A DNA stretch of 64,000 bases from Paenibacillus yonginensis (GCF_001685395.1 NZ_CP014167.1:3672501-3736500), one strand, 5' to 3'; positions 27,720 to 38,378 are shown, counted from the stretch's first letter. The notes: generated from the letters alone by a model not told the origin. Made by a program: numbers and translations.

Positions 27720-28814
27720 TTATTCGTCGCCTTCGGCATCGCTTCCGCTGTCATCCAAAGTAAGCACCAGGCTGCGCTTGACGATGTCTCCGCCAGACTG
27801 CATCCACAACGTGACGGTCTGACCCGGCTTGTATTTCTTGAGCTGCTCATTGACATCCACAATGGAAGTAACGGAAATATTATTTAATCTGTAAATCTTA
27901 TCTCCGACTTTAATTCCGGCTTTGACAGCCGACGGTGAATCCACGCTGGTTACGGTCAAAGGATCATCGCTTGGCAGTCCGATTTCGGCAGACCAGCCCT
28001 CCTGAAGCTCCACGCCAAGTCCCGGCCGGTGTACTTCCCCATTAGCAAACAGCTGCTGGATCACATAACGGACCGTATCATACGGAATGGAGAAGCCCAA
28101 ATTCTCAACGCCAACCGCTTCATATTTCATTGAATTAATGCCGATAACTTCGCCTTTCATATTCAGCAGCGGTCCACCGCTGTTGCCAGGATTAATCGCG
28201 GCATCCGTTTGAATCAGCTTGTAGGAGGCGTTGACTGCACGGTTCAAACCGCTGACGATTCCCTCCGTAGCTGATCCCCGTAATGAGAACGATACCGGCG
28301 TGCCGAGCGCCACGACCTTCTCACCGACCTGAATGACTCTTCCCGCCGGAGCCAGCGTTGCCGGCTTAAGCCCGGTGGCCTTAATATGAACAAGTGCAAT
28401 ATCACTGGCCTCGTCTATGTAAGATTGATCAATCGAATAGGATTTCCCGGAAGAAGTAACAACCGTTGGATCCAGAATGCCATCAACCACATGGGCATTG
28501 GTGATGATCCAGCCATCGGCTTTAATAATGACGCCTGTACCGTGGGCCAGATTATAGCTGCCTGCCGGCGCTCCTGTACTTCCACTACTGCTAACTCCCG
28601 AGCCTTGATCCTGTCCACTATCCGCCGCTTCTCCGATAATGCCCACTACAGATGGCGTCAGCTTCTGAACAATGGCTGGAACCGTGTTCACCGCCGCGGC
28701 TGTTGACTGAATTCCCCCGGTTGCAGACTTGGCCATAACCGCCAGATTTCCTCCGGCAAGCATGAAAGATACCAGCAGCAGCGCTGCCGTACTGATTTTG
28801 TTAGTTATTTTCAT
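27720..28814 (-). CDS. Trypsin-like serine protease with PDZ (HtrA-type)
   Basis: A 364-aa exported S1C protease for protein quality control at the cell surface. It has an N-terminal signal peptide or anchor (ISTAALLLVSFMLAGGNLAV), the catalytic triad His in WIITNAHVVDG, Asp in ASDIALVHIK and Ser in NPGNSGGPLLN, and a C-terminal PDZ domain from about residue 265 (GLGVELQEGW ... GIKVGDKIYRLNNI). A Ser/Gly-rich insertion lies between the leader and the protease domain. AAAGGA lies about 10 bases before the ATG. The signal-peptide-like start differs from the membrane anchor of Bacillus HtrA, so the mature protein may be secreted. Confidence 0.88.
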   Translation of the reverse strand: MKITNKISTAALLLVSFMLAGGNLAVMAKSATGGIQSTAAAVNTVPAIVQKLTPSVVGIIGEAADSGQDQGSGVSSSGSTGAPAGSYNLAHGTGVIIKADGWIITNAHVVDGILDPTVVTSSGKSYSIDQSYIDEASDIALVHIKATGLKPATLAPAGRVIQVGEKVVALGTPVSFSLRGSATEGIVSGLNRAVNASYKLIQTDAAINPGNSGGPLLNMKGEVIGINSMKYEAVGVENLGFSIPYDTVRYVIQQLFANGEVHRPGLGVELQEGWSAEIGLPSDDPLTVTSVDSPSAVKAGIKVGDKIYRLNNISVTSIVDVNEQLKKYKPGQTVTLWMQSGGDIVKRSLVLTLDDSGSDAEGDE

Positions 28815-29125
28815 CGGCTCGAATCCTTTCCCTTAAATGGCATATGCCGAGCGAATCTCTACCCGTATACGCTTCTATCTATCTAGCAATCTATGTGTTG
28901 GATTCCAATGTAACACAGTTTATAAAGTGAAACAATCGCTGGAAACGCCTTGCAAATGTAAAATTTTATACCTAAAAAAGACGGTTTGACAGGCTTTTGC
29001 GGCTTTTGACAAAACTGCCTCTATTCCTCATCCCTCTGCGTTCCTCCGCTCTTTCCACGCCTCCGTTCATACGAATCCAGCCGCATTCGGTTAATAGAGA
29101 GGCGTAACCTATTGACAGAAGAAAG
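28815..29125. other. Intergenic region upstream of the HtrA-type gene
   Basis: A gap of about 310 bases between the protease start and the uvrA terminator. It is AT-rich in its left half, which should hold the protease promoter, but no -35/-10 pair with good spacing stands out. No open frame with a ribosome site was seen. Confidence 0.4.
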
Positions 29126-29159
29126 AGAAGCGGCAGACCTTCAAGAGTCTGCCGCTTCT
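29126..29159 (-). terminator. Intrinsic terminator after uvrA
   Basis: A 13-bp stem AGAAGCGGCAGAC / GTCTGCCGCTTCT with a short loop, 32 bases past the uvrA stop. The minus-strand tail is CTTTCTTC, a modest T-run. Confidence 0.75.
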
Positions 29160-29190
29160 GGTTGATTCCCTATGCTTGAAGAAGGGGCCC

Positions 29191-32052
29191 TTACTTCTGC
29201 AGCTGCAGAAGCTCCGCGCTGCGTTGGGTATCCCGTTCCAGGATCGGTTTCAGGTACCGTCCGGTATAGGATTCCTGCACCTTCACGATCTGCTCCGGCG
29301 TGCCGGTAGCAATGATTGTGCCTCCCCCGCTGCCGCCTTCCGGACCGAGGTCGATAATATAATCGGAGGTTTTGATGACATCCAGATTATGTTCAATGAC
29401 CACAACCGTTTCACCGGAGTCCACAAGACGCTGGAGTACGGTCAGCAAACGGTCAATGTCATCGACATGGAGGCCGGTGGTCGGCTCGTCCAGAATGTAG
29501 ATCGTCTTGCCGGTGCTGCGCCGGTACAGCTCGGAAGCGAGCTTGACGCGCTGAGCTTCCCCGCCGGACAACGTCGTGGCAGGCTGTCCCAGCTTCACGT
29601 AACCCAAACCTACATCAAGCAAGGTTTGCAGCTTGCGGTGGATTTTCGGAATGTTCTGGAAGAAATCCGTTGCATCCTCGATCGTCATTTCCAGCACATC
29701 GGCAATGCTTTTTCCTTTATATTTCACTTCGAGCGTTTCGCGGTTATAACGTTTGCCTTTGCAGACCTCGCAAGGCACGTAAATGTCCGGCAGGAAGTGC
29801 ATTTCAATCTTGATGATGCCGTCGCCGTTGCAGGCCTCGCAGCGCCCCCCCTTAATGTTGAAGCTGAAGCGGCCTTTCTTATAGCCGCGCACCTTGGCCT
29901 CGTTCGTCTGAGAGAACAGATCGCGGATATCGTCGAACACGCCGGTGTAAGTCGCCGGATTGGAGCGCGGCGTTCTGCCGATCGGAGACTGGTCAATGTC
30001 GACAACCTTCTCCACATGCTCCAGACCCCGAATTTCTTTGTATTGACCCGGACGGATCTTCGCTTTGTTCAGGTCACGGGCCAACGTTTTATACAAAATC
30101 TCATTGACCAGCGTCGATTTGCCGGAACCGGATACGCCGGTCACGGACGTGAACACCCCGATCGGGAACTTGACGTTGATGTTCTTCAGGTTGTTCTCCT
30201 TCGCGCCGCGGACCTCAATCCAGCGGTTATCCGTCTTCCGCCGTTCCAGCGGCACCGGAATAAATTTCTTCCCGCTCAGGTATTGACCGGTGAGCGATTT
30301 CGGATCGTCCATAACCTCCTGCGGTGTGCCTTGTGAAATGACTTGACCGCCATGAATACCGGCGCCGGGACCAATGTCGATAATATAATCGGATGCCAGC
30401 ATCGTATCTTCGTCATGCTCGACCACAATCAGCGTGTTGCCGAGATCACGCATTTGCCCGAGCGTGGCAATCAGCTTGTCGTTATCCCGCTGATGCAGTC
30501 CGATGCTCGGCTCGTCCAGAATGTACAGGACACCCATCAGTTGAGAGCCGATCTGCGTCGCCAGCCGGATGCGCTGGGCTTCCCCGCCGGACAAGGTGCC
30601 TGCTGCCCGGCTCATCGTCAGGTAATCCAGACCGACGTTGACCAGGAAGCCGAGGCGGCTGTTGATTTCTTTGAGAATCAGATTGGAGATGGCCCGGTCC
30701 TTCTCGTTCAATTCCAGGCCGTTAAAGAAATTCATCGCATCGCCAATTGATAAATCCGTCACGTGAGCAATGTTGGCAGAACCGACCGTTACGGCCAGCA
30801 CTTCTCTTTTCAACCGGTGGCCTTTGCACGTCTCGCAGGGTTTGGCTGCCATAAATCCTTCAATATATTCACGGATGCCTTCCGAACCGGTTTCGCGGTA
30901 ACGGCGCTCCAAATTGTTAACGATCCCTTCGAACGTCACGTAAGCATCTTTGCTTTGTCCGAAATCGTTCGTATAGCGGAAACGGATCTTCGTCTGTCCC
31001 GTTCCGTACAGCAGCACCTTCATCTGCTCCTTCGACAATTCCGAAACCGGAACGTCCATCGGGATGCCGTAATGCTCGGCGACCGATTTCAGGAACTGCG
31101 GATAATAGTTGGAGTATCCGCCGGCCCACGCTTCAAATGCACCTTCCTCAATGCTTTTGCTGTTATCGGGAACGAGCAGGTCCGGGTCGATGACCATTTT
31201 GACGCCGAGGCCGTCACAATCGGGACAAGCCCCGAACGGGCTGTTGAAGGAGAACATCCGCGGTGCCAGCTCCTCCATGCTGAAGCCGCAGATCGGACAA
31301 GCATAATTGGAGCTGAAACGCAGCTCTTCCTGGCCCATGACGTCAACCAGAAGCTGACCTCCGGACATTTTCAGCGCGGTTTCGATGGAGTCGGCCAGCC
31401 GGGAAGCTACGTCCTCTTTAATCACAATCCGGTCAACCACTACTTCGATAGTATGTTTCTTGTTCTTCTCCAGCTCGATGTTCTCCGACAGGTCGCGGAT
31501 TTCGCCGTTCACGCGAACGCGGACGAAACCCTGCTTGCTGATCTCCGTGAACAAACTTTTGTGTTCGCCTTTGCGGCCTGAAACGACCGGAGCCAGAATC
31601 TGCAGGCGGGTCTTCTCCGGATACTGCATAATCCGGTCCACCATCTGTTCAACGGTTTGAGACGTAATCTCAACCCCGTGATCCGGACAGTGGGGTTTAC
31701 CGATCCGCGCAAACAAAAGGCGCAAGTAATCATAGATTTCCGTTACTGTACCGACCGTAGAACGCGGATTACGGCTCGTTGTCTTCTGGTCGATCGAGAT
31801 AGCCGGGGACAACCCTTCAATCGAGTCTACATCCGGCTTCTCCATCTGGCCGAGAAACTGGCGGGCGTAAGCGGACAAAGATTCCACATAGCGGCGCTGC
31901 CCTTCCGCGTAGATGGTGTCAAAGGCGAGGGACGATTTGCCCGAGCCGCTGAGACCGGTAATGACGACCAGCTTGTCGCGCGGAATGGTGATGTCGATAT
32001 TTTTCAAATTGTGGGCTCTTGCGCCCTTCACAACGATATTCTCAAAAGCCAT
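29191..32052 (-). CDS. uvrA: Excinuclease ABC subunit A
   Basis: Damage-recognition ATPase of nucleotide excision repair, forming UvrA2 and loading UvrB. The 953-aa protein has two ABC modules: Walker [15 protein letters not shown] near residue 31 and [15 protein letters not shown] near 640. The signature motifs are [12 protein letters not shown] and [12 protein letters not shown] and the Walker B helices [13 protein letters not shown] and [13 protein letters not shown]. Two zinc-binding Cys clusters are present, CPICGF...CPDCDG and CEACNGDG...CEVCKG. AAGGAGG precedes the ATG. It starts 16 bases after uvrB ends, and both share one transcript. Confidence 0.98.
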   Translation of the reverse strand: MAFENIVVKGARAHNLKNIDITIPRDKLVVITGLSGSGKSSLAFDTIYAEGQRRYVESLSAYARQFLGQMEKPDVDSIEGLSPAISIDQKTTSRNPRSTVGTVTEIYDYLRLLFARIGKPHCPDHGVEITSQTVEQMVDRIMQYPEKTRLQILAPVVSGRKGEHKSLFTEISKQGFVRVRVNGEIRDLSENIELEKNKKHTIEVVVDRIVIKEDVASRLADSIETALKMSGGQLLVDVMGQEELRFSSNYACPICGFSMEELAPRMFSFNSPFGACPDCDGLGVKMVIDPDLLVPDNSKSIEEGAFEAWAGGYSNYYPQFLKSVAEHYGIPMDVPVSELSKEQMKVLLYGTGQTKIRFRYTNDFGQSKDAYVTFEGIVNNLERRYRETGSEGIREYIEGFMAAKPCETCKGHRLKREVLAVTVGSANIAHVTDLSIGDAMNFFNGLELNEKDRAISNLILKEINSRLGFLVNVGLDYLTMSRAAGTLSGGEAQRIRLATQIGSQLMGVLYILDEPSIGLHQRDNDKLIATLGQMRDLGNTLIVVEHDEDTMLASDYIIDIGPGAGIHGGQVISQGTPQEVMDDPKSLTGQYLSGKKFIPVPLERRKTDNRWIEVRGAKENNLKNINVKFPIGVFTSVTGVSGSGKSTLVNEILYKTLARDLNKAKIRPGQYKEIRGLEHVEKVVDIDQSPIGRTPRSNPATYTGVFDDIRDLFSQTNEAKVRGYKKGRFSFNIKGGRCEACNGDGIIKIEMHFLPDIYVPCEVCKGKRYNRETLEVKYKGKSIADVLEMTIEDATDFFQNIPKIHRKLQTLLDVGLGYVKLGQPATTLSGGEAQRVKLASELYRRSTGKTIYILDEPTTGLHVDDIDRLLTVLQRLVDSGETVVVIEHNLDVIKTSDYIIDLGPEGGSGGGTIIATGTPEQIVKVQESYTGRYLKPILERDTQRSAELLQLQK

Positions 32053-32068
32053 GCTTCCTTTATCCTCC

Positions 32069-34063
32069 TTATTCCGCCTTCAGTTCCAGCATAGCGTCAC
32101 GCAGCTGCGCGGCCCGTTCGAACTGCAGATTCTTTGCGGCTTCCTTCATTTCGGCCTCGAGCCGTTTGATCACGGCTTCGCGGTCGCGTTTGCTCATCTT
32201 CTTACCCGCTGCGTCCGGCAGATAATCCTCTTTGCTCTCCGCTGCTTTCGTCGCTTCGATCACGTCACGCACTTTCTTGCGGATCGTCTGCGGCGTAATG
32301 CCGTGTTTCTCGTTGTAGGCCATCTGAATGCTGCGGCGGCGTTCTGTCTCTTTGATCGCTTTGTCCATGGATTCGGTGATTTTGTCCGCGTACATAATAA
32401 CGCGCCCATCCGAGTTCCGCGCGGCCCGGCCGATCGTCTGGATCATGGATCGTTCGGAGCGCAGGAACCCTTCCTTATCCGCGTCCAGGATAGCCACAAG
32501 CGAAACCTCCGGCAGGTCAAGGCCTTCCCGCAGCAGGTTGATGCCGATCAATACATGATAGACGCCAAGCCGCAAATCCCGCAGCAGCGCCATCCGTTCC
32601 AGCGTTTTGATATCGGAGTGCAGATACCTCACCTTGATGCCGATCTCTTTCAGGTAATCCGTCAGATCCTCGGACATCTTCTTGGTGAGCGTCGTCACCA
32701 GCACCCGCTCATCCTTCTCGATTCGGTCGCGGATCTCCACGATCAAATCGTCGATCTGTCCCTTGGTTGGGCGAACCTCGATAATCGGATCCAGAAGTCC
32801 TGTCGGACGGATGATCTGCTCGACCACTTCCGGCGTATGCTCCAGCTCATAAGGTCCAGGTGTCGCTGACACGTAAATGATCTGGTTGACCTTCCCTTCA
32901 AATTCCTCGAATTTGAGCGGACGGTTATCCAGCGCCGAAGGCAGACGGAAGCCATGCTCGACGAGCACCGTTTTGCGCGCCTGGTCACCGTTGTACATCG
33001 CCCGGATCTGCGGCAGAGTCACGTGGGATTCGTCAATCACGACCAGCATATCGTCCGGAAAATAATCCAGCAGCGTATAAGGCGTAGCTCCACGCTCGCG
33101 GAAGGTCAGCGGTCCCGAATAGTTCTCGATGCCCGAGCAGAAGCCAACCTCCTTCATCATCTCGATGTCATAACGCGTGCGCTGCTCCAGGCGTTGGGCT
33201 TCCAGCAGCTTGCCCTTGCCCCGCAGCTCTTCCAGACGCTGCTCCAGCTCGCGTTCGATATTGACCAGCGCCACCCGCATGGTCTCTTCCTGGGTAACAA
33301 AGTGAGATGCCGGGAAGATCGCAACATGATCGCGCTCGCCAATCAGCTCGCCGGTCAGCACGTCGATTTCGGTAATACGTTCAATTTCATCGCCGAAAAA
33401 TTCCACCCGGATCGCATGCTCACTCTTCGAGGCCGGGAAAATCTCGATCACATCGCCGCGGACACGGAACGTGCCGCGCACAAAATTGATGTCATTGCGC
33501 TGATACTGGATGTCAACGAGCCGCGACAAAATCTGATTTCTCGGCTTCTCCATACCGACCCGCAGCGACAGCAGCAGGTTGCCGTATTCCACCGGAGAAC
33601 CGAGGCCATAGATGCAGGATACACTGGCTACGATAATGACATCGCGGCGTTCAAACAGCGAGCTGGTCGCCGAGTGCCGCAGCTTGTCGATTTCCTCATT
33701 AATACTGGAGTCCTTCTCAATATAAGTATCGGAAGACGGAATATAGGCTTCCGGCTGATAATAATCGTAGTAGCTGACGAAATAATCCACCGAATTGTTC
33801 GGGAAAAATTCCTTGAACTCGCTGGCCAGCTGGGCTGCGAGCGTCTTGTTGTGAGCAATCACCAGCGTCGGACGGTTCAGCTTGGCAATCGTCTGGGCGA
33901 TGGTAAAGGTCTTGCCTGTGCCTGTTGCGCCGAGCAGTGTCTGATGCTTCTTGCCTTGTCTAATGCCTTCCACCAGCTCTTCAATTGCCTTCGGCTGATC
34001 GCCTTGAGGCTGAAATTCGGAAACCAGCTCGAATTTCTGGTTACTGACGACAATATCACTCAT
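32069..34063 (-). CDS. uvrB: Excinuclease ABC subunit B
   Basis: DNA-damage verification helicase. The 664-aa protein shows Walker [13 protein letters not shown] near residue 41, the beta-hairpin region [27 protein letters not shown] (DEAD-type box), the helicase motifs [17 protein letters not shown] and [10 protein letters not shown], and a C-terminal UVR motif ([21 protein letters not shown]). AAGGGTG lies 10 bases before the ATG. It is the first gene of uvrB-uvrA. A LexA-like sequence lies about 32 bases upstream. Confidence 0.98.
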   Translation of the reverse strand: MSDIVVSNQKFELVSEFQPQGDQPKAIEELVEGIRQGKKHQTLLGATGTGKTFTIAQTIAKLNRPTLVIAHNKTLAAQLASEFKEFFPNNSVDYFVSYYDYYQPEAYIPSSDTYIEKDSSINEEIDKLRHSATSSLFERRDVIIVASVSCIYGLGSPVEYGNLLLSLRVGMEKPRNQILSRLVDIQYQRNDINFVRGTFRVRGDVIEIFPASKSEHAIRVEFFGDEIERITEIDVLTGELIGERDHVAIFPASHFVTQEETMRVALVNIERELEQRLEELRGKGKLLEAQRLEQRTRYDIEMMKEVGFCSGIENYSGPLTFRERGATPYTLLDYFPDDMLVVIDESHVTLPQIRAMYNGDQARKTVLVEHGFRLPSALDNRPLKFEEFEGKVNQIIYVSATPGPYELEHTPEVVEQIIRPTGLLDPIIEVRPTKGQIDDLIVEIRDRIEKDERVLVTTLTKKMSEDLTDYLKEIGIKVRYLHSDIKTLERMALLRDLRLGVYHVLIGINLLREGLDLPEVSLVAILDADKEGFLRSERSMIQTIGRAARNSDGRVIMYADKITESMDKAIKETERRRSIQMAYNEKHGITPQTIRKKVRDVIEATKAAESKEDYLPDAAGKKMSKRDREAVIKRLEAEMKEAAKNLQFERAAQLRDAMLELKAE

Positions 34064-34386
34064 TGTCCAACATCACCCTTATCGTCTAAAATGGGAACTA
34101 TGATTCTTTCTATATGTCAACAAGCTGCATGATTCGATATCATTCGATAGGTTCCAAGTCCAATCAAAATGTTTGGTATGCAACAAAAACGGGTAACCTT
34201 CGCCGATAAAAGGGTTAGAAGGCAACTCCGTTTCTGCATCTATCATTATATACCCGGTCTGTACCCGCCATCCTATAAGAATGCGTGTTCCCATGTATTA
34301 TAACTGTTTCATGGAATGGATGCAAACGGAAAGTCCAGGCAGACGGCCTGATTACCGTCCCCAAGAATAAGGAGTGAGGACTGACG
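34064..34386. other. Divergent region between uvrB and the stator genes
   Basis: A 323-base region serving uvrB (minus) and the motA/motP-like gene (plus). It contains a LexA-box-like GAACTATGATTC (34095-34106), one base away from the GAAC-N4-GTTC rule, and the direct repeat ATTCGATA at 34132-34139 and 34142-34149. A TATATAAT sequence near 34240 on the minus strand lacks a good -35. No additional gene is seen. Confidence 0.45.
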
Positions 34387-35190
34387 ATGGATTTTATAAC
34401 GATTATAGGTATTTTAATAGGAATTGCTGCCGTAGTAGGAGGCTTTCTGTGGGAAGGCGGCCATATGGGCGGCCTTCTGCAGGTTACAGCAGCGCTGATT
34501 GTATTTGGGGGAACAGCAGCAGCCGTCATGGTCAGCTTCTCCCCGGCCAAGCTGAAGACAATCCCGAAGGCGCTGGCGTTCGCCTTTCGTTCGCGGCGTC
34601 ATGATTCGGAAGCCCTGATTGAAGATATTTCCAATATGGCATCCATTTCCCGGCGCAGCGGCCTTCTGGCGCTGGAGCGTCAGGGGGAAGCGCACACGGA
34701 CCCTTTCCTGCGCGAAGGGGTGCAGCTTGTGGTAGACGGGACGGATCAGCCGCTCGTCAAGGAAATCATGGAGCTCGAGATCGACGCCCATGAAAGCCGC
34801 TGGGAAGGTTTCGCCAAAATCTTCGAAGCAGCCGGCGGTTATGCGCCAACGATGGGGATCATCGGCACCGTCATGGGCCTTATCCATGTGCTGGGCAGCC
34901 TGCAGGAGCCGACCGACCTCGGCCCGTCCATCGCGCTTGCTTTCACTGCAACCTTGTACGGCGTGGCCAGCGCGAATCTGATATTCCTGCCGATTGCCTC
35001 CAAGATCAAATCCCGCAGCGAAGAAGAGGTTCAGCGCATGGAGATGATTACGCTTGGCGTGTTGTCCCTGCAGAACGGCGATCATCCGCTGCTGCTCCGC
35101 AAGAAGCTTGAATCGTTTGCGGCAGGGCCGCGCGAGGCGGACAAGCCCGACAGACGGCGGCTTGACCAGGAAGCCGAGGACAGCTTATGA
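34387..35190 (+). CDS. Flagellar motor stator protein MotA/MotP
   Basis: A 267-aa stator subunit with four membrane segments: residues about 3-20 (FITIIGILIGIAAVVGGF), 28-48 (VTAALIVFGGTAAAVMV), and two after the cytoplasmic loop (APTMGIIGTVMGLIHVLGSL and AFTATLYGVASANLIFLPIA). The loop carries the charged residues that contact the rotor protein FliG. The GGHMGGLLQVTAALIVFGG segment and the GTVMGLIH block are closer to MotP (sodium-type stators) than to proton-type MotA, but ion use cannot be decided by eye. AAGGAG precedes the ATG by 12 bases. The stop overlaps the start of the MotB/S-like gene by 4 bp. Confidence 0.88.
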   Translation: MDFITIIGILIGIAAVVGGFLWEGGHMGGLLQVTAALIVFGGTAAAVMVSFSPAKLKTIPKALAFAFRSRRHDSEALIEDISNMASISRRSGLLALERQGEAHTDPFLREGVQLVVDGTDQPLVKEIMELEIDAHESRWEGFAKIFEAAGGYAPTMGIIGTVMGLIHVLGSLQEPTDLGPSIALAFTATLYGVASANLIFLPIASKIKSRSEEEVQRMEMITLGVLSLQNGDHPLLLRKKLESFAAGPREADKPDRRRLDQEAEDSL

Positions 35191-36026
35191 GACAGCGCGC
35201 CAACCGGAAGCGCAGCGGCGGCGGAGAAGGCAAAGACCGGTGGATGATTACGTACGCCGACCTGATTACGCTGCTGCTGATCTTCTTTGTCATCATGTAT
35301 GCGATGAGCCGGCTTGATACGGAGAAATACAAAAGCGTCTCCCAATCCCTGCAGCTTACGTTCCACAACAGCAGCGGCGGCAAATCGGTTCTGGAGGGAA
35401 ATCCGGGCCTGACGGGTTCGGATTTCCCGAACGGGGCCGACCATCCGGCGGCCAGCCCGGCCCCGTCCGATTCGCCCGCTCCAAGCGAGCCTGACAGCGG
35501 CGGCAAGTCAGCCGCCGGCGATACGCCTTTGACGGACCGGGAGCTGGCCTTCCGCAAGCAGGAGGAGCAGCTGGCCAATCTGATGAAAATGATTCAGCAG
35601 TATGTGCAGGAGAACCATCTGGACAATCAGATTTTTGTAACCGATAAGCCACAGGGCATCGCTATTACGCTCAGCGACCAGTTTCTGTTTGATACCGGCA
35701 AAGCGGCTTTGAAGCCGGGTTCTGAGAAAACCCTGTCCAGGCTGGGCAGCTTGTTCAGCAAGCTGGACACCAAGATCAGCATCGAGGGACATACCGATAG
35801 CCTGCCTATCGTGCATTCTTCCCAATATAAAGACAATTGGGAGCTTTCAGGGGCACGGGCTTTGTCGGTGCTCCGTTATTTTATTGATACTATGCATCTG
35901 GATGCAGACCACTTCCAATATGCAGGTTATGCGGATACTCACCCCGCAGCCGACAACTCGACCGCGGCCGGCCGTCAGAAGAACCGCCGCGTGGAAATTA
36001 CCGTGCTGCGGCAGCTGCAGCAGTGA
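35187..36026 (+). CDS. Flagellar motor stator protein MotB/MotS
   Basis: A 279-aa partner of the upstream stator gene. A single N-terminal membrane helix carries the ion-binding Asp in WMITYADLITLLLIFFVIMY (residues about 22-41). A Pro/Ser/Asp-rich linker (about 75-110) follows, then an OmpA-like peptidoglycan-binding domain (SIEGHTDSLPI, ALSVLRYFID, NRRVEITVL) that anchors the stator to the wall. The plug segment after the helix is present. The residues flanking the Asp resemble MotS as much as MotB. A strong terminator follows, so these two genes form their own operon. Confidence 0.88.
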   Translation: MRQRANRKRSGGGEGKDRWMITYADLITLLLIFFVIMYAMSRLDTEKYKSVSQSLQLTFHNSSGGKSVLEGNPGLTGSDFPNGADHPAASPAPSDSPAPSEPDSGGKSAAGDTPLTDRELAFRKQEEQLANLMKMIQQYVQENHLDNQIFVTDKPQGIAITLSDQFLFDTGKAALKPGSEKTLSRLGSLFSKLDTKISIEGHTDSLPIVHSSQYKDNWELSGARALSVLRYFIDTMHLDADHFQYAGYADTHPAADNSTAAGRQKNRRVEITVLRQLQQ

Positions 36027-36073
36027 CGAAGATTTTTGGTGCGGCCTATTTGTGCGGCCTAGTGTTAACATAC

Positions 36074-36114
36074 AAAGGCTGCCCAGGTCATTCGAATGAC
36101 CTTGGGCAGCCTTT
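36074..36114 (+). terminator. Strong intrinsic terminator after motB
   Basis: AAAGGCTGCCCAGGTCAT pairs with ATGACCTTGGGCAGCCTTT (one bulged base), followed by TTATTTTT. Nearly perfect long stem, about 50 bases past the stop. Confidence 0.92.
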
Positions 36115-36145
36115 TATTTTTCCATACTCCCCGTCCCTATAAAGC

Positions 36146-36346
36146 CTACTCTTCCATCAAATCCATAACCTCTGCTATGTCTTTGTTTAATGAGGCCATC
36201 ACACCGGGATATTCGGATCTCGCAACAAAATCCTGCGGATAACTGGCGATGTTGTACAAAGTCACATCCGCTGATCTGCCCCGGGATTGGGGTCCCCGCC
36301 AGTCCGGTTTTCCATTTCCCTTGTTATATCCTTTTATTCTTCTCAG
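36146..36346 (-). pseudogene. Remnant of a sulfatase-like C-terminus
   Basis: A minus-strand frame of about 65 codons without start codon or ribosome site, ending in TAG at 36146-36148. The translation contains KGYNKGNGKPDWRGP, DVTLYNIASYPQDFV and YPGVMASLNKDIAEVMDLM. The layout LYNI-x-DP-x-(E/D), then a helix before the C-terminus, is what I associate with the last part of arylsulfatase-type enzymes (LYDLxxDPxExxN). No upstream part of such a gene exists, because the nitroreductase gene follows at once. I read it as a gene relic; the family call is by eye only and weak. Confidence 0.35.
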
Positions 36347-36972
36347 CTGAACTTGCCGAAGGTTACAAATTCATTAACCGGCTTGCGATAGCCGCGCGGG
36401 CGCTGTTTGGACGTATCCTCTTTGCCCAAAGTAATCATGAGCACCGGCACCAGGTGATCGGGAATGTTCAGAATTTCCTTCACCTTGGCCGGATCAAAGC
36501 CGATCATCGGACAGGTGTCCCAGCCCCGGTCTTTGGCGATCAGCATAAACAGCATGGCCGATAAGGAAGCATTCCGCACCGCTTCCTCGTGGGCGAAGTC
36601 ACTGCCGCGCGATTCGTAAAGGTCCTCGACCATTTTCAGCATCATATCGTAATCGAGCTGGCTGAGCATCCCCAGATTCAGCATGCCGCCGTAAATCTCT
36701 TCGCCTTTCTTGTGGGCCTCCAAATCGCCGAGCACGATAATGGCTGCCGAGGACATAACCACTTTATGCTGTCCGAAGGCTGCTTCCTTTAACTGGAGCT
36801 TCAATTCCGGATCGGTCACGGCCGCATAATGCGTGTGCTGGAGGTTATAGCAGGAAGGCGCAAAGCTCGTCATGCGGAACATTTCCGCGAGCTCCTGCTG
36901 GCTGATCTCCACATCGGTCTGAAATTTCATGGCCGAACGCCGCGATTTGACTAATTCATCAAAATTGCTCAT
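36343..36972 (-). CDS. Nitroreductase family protein
   Basis: A 209-aa FMN-dependent NAD(P)H oxidoreductase of the nitroreductase fold. FMN-binding features are the N-terminal RRSAMKFQ (residues about 11-18, R-x-S/R), SFAPSCYNLQHTHYAAV in the middle of the first half, and DRGWDTCPMIGFDP with VPVLMITLGKED near the C-terminus. Substrate is unknown; relatives reduce nitroaromatics, quinones or enones. GGGAGAGA lies 8 bases before the ATG. Its 3' end abuts a sulfatase-like relic. Confidence 0.88.
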   Translation of the reverse strand: MSNFDELVKSRRSAMKFQTDVEISQQELAEMFRMTSFAPSCYNLQHTHYAAVTDPELKLQLKEAAFGQHKVVMSSAAIIVLGDLEAHKKGEEIYGGMLNLGMLSQLDYDMMLKMVEDLYESRGSDFAHEEAVRNASLSAMLFMLIAKDRGWDTCPMIGFDPAKVKEILNIPDHLVPVLMITLGKEDTSKQRPRGYRKPVNEFVTFGKFS

Positions 36973-37208
36973 ATTCTTCTCTCCCTTTTTGATGTATGTT
37001 CTATGTAAGTGCTCTTTATTAACATTTTTCAGGCGGCTCTATATCCGGAGCTTGTCTATATCATCGGTAATGAGGTTCCGAAAATGAAGTACCTAACCAA
37101 ATTATAGTTAAAGACTTGAAAAAGTAAATCGTTTTCTTCATAGTTAAGGAAATCGACACATCTTCGTCGCGGCCATTCATTCTTAATATTTCTTTGGGAG
37201 GGGTCTTT

Positions 37209-38378
37209 ATGGCAGAACTTCGGGTGCTGGAGACCGGAGAGCTTCAGGAAGCCGCACAGCTTGCGGATCTGGTATTTCGTGATCAGGAACAGAAATCAAT
37301 GGGAATAGCGTTTCCTTATATTTTTGCAGCGGAAGCTCCGGAATCATTGGGGGTATACGACCAGGGCAAGCTGGTTGCGTTCATGGGAATCGTCCCGGCC
37401 CGAATCACGGTAGGTCCTGCCGCGCTGCAGGTCTATTCCATCGGTTCGGTCTGCACGCATGAGGACGCTCGCGGCAAAGGTTATGCCAGCAAGCTGCTGG
37501 ATCAGGCGATGAGCCATATGCGTGAGGCAGGAGCTTCACTGATGCTCGTATCCGGAGATCGTTCCCTGTACTTGCGGGCAGGTTGCCGGACGTTCGGCCA
37601 GATGCGGCAGTATGTGCTGACGCCGCCTACAGACGCCCTGCATATTCTTCATCATGAAATCAATGCTGAGGCAGCTTACCGGAGCAGACCGGCGGAAGCC
37701 AAAGATTTCTCGGCTATGGCCGGCCTCTATGCACAGGAACTCACGCACTACGATTTAAGTCTGTACGATCTGTCCAGGCTGATTCAGGCCGAACCGCTGG
37801 CCAGCTGCTATAAGCTGTCCCACCGCACCTGGATTGCCGAGCGGGAGAATGGCGAAGCCGCCGCGTTTGCGGTGATCGGCGTTCCTTACGGCGAGCACGT
37901 AACCGCTGCCCCCCTAGTCATTGAAGCGGCCGGTGAGCCTGCGGCCATCGCGGCTTTATGTTTGAAAGCGATGACGGAGCATGGGCTCAAGTCGCTGAAG
38001 TTCCCGGTGGGCCTGCACCGGTTGGAGTTGATTCAGGAGCTGGATCGGAGCGGCTTCGCTTCAGAAGCCCGTGCGAACGAAGGTACAATCAAAATCCTGG
38101 ATCCGGCCAAACTCTGGCAGCAGCTGCTTCCTTATTTGACGGATAAAAATCCGGGCGCCGCCCGAATTTCGGTCACGGCTTCAGCGGACGAGACGTCGGC
38201 AGCGCTGCTGTTAGACGGGCAAACGGCAGCTGAGCTGAGCACCGACCAATTAAGTGCCATGATCTTCCAGAAAATGGATGCAGAGGATGGCTTCAAGCTG
38301 CCGGATGAACTGCAGAAGCGGCTGGAGGGCGCGTTCCCGATTCCGTTCCCGTTCACCGGTGGACTTTATTACATCTAA
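37209..38378 (+). CDS. GNAT family N-acetyltransferase, 389 aa
   Basis: A long GNAT protein. The N-terminal domain has the acetyl-CoA signature VYSIGSVCTHEDARGKGYASKLL around residues 75-98, written as SVCTHEDARGKGYASKLL. A second, degenerate GNAT-like region follows (about 160-260), and the C-terminal part (about 290-385) resembles the extra domain of Eis-type acetyltransferases, but this is a shape-based guess. I use the ATG of MAELRVLETG because GGGAGGGG lies 6 bases before it; a TTG five codons earlier overlaps this site. Substrate unknown. A terminator follows. Confidence 0.82.
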   Translation: MAELRVLETGELQEAAQLADLVFRDQEQKSMGIAFPYIFAAEAPESLGVYDQGKLVAFMGIVPARITVGPAALQVYSIGSVCTHEDARGKGYASKLLDQAMSHMREAGASLMLVSGDRSLYLRAGCRTFGQMRQYVLTPPTDALHILHHEINAEAAYRSRPAEAKDFSAMAGLYAQELTHYDLSLYDLSRLIQAEPLASCYKLSHRTWIAERENGEAAAFAVIGVPYGEHVTAAPLVIEAAGEPAAIAALCLKAMTEHGLKSLKFPVGLHRLELIQELDRSGFASEARANEGTIKILDPAKLWQQLLPYLTDKNPGAARISVTASADETSAALLLDGQTAAELSTDQLSAMIFQKMDAEDGFKLPDELQKRLEGAFPIPFPFTGGLYYI

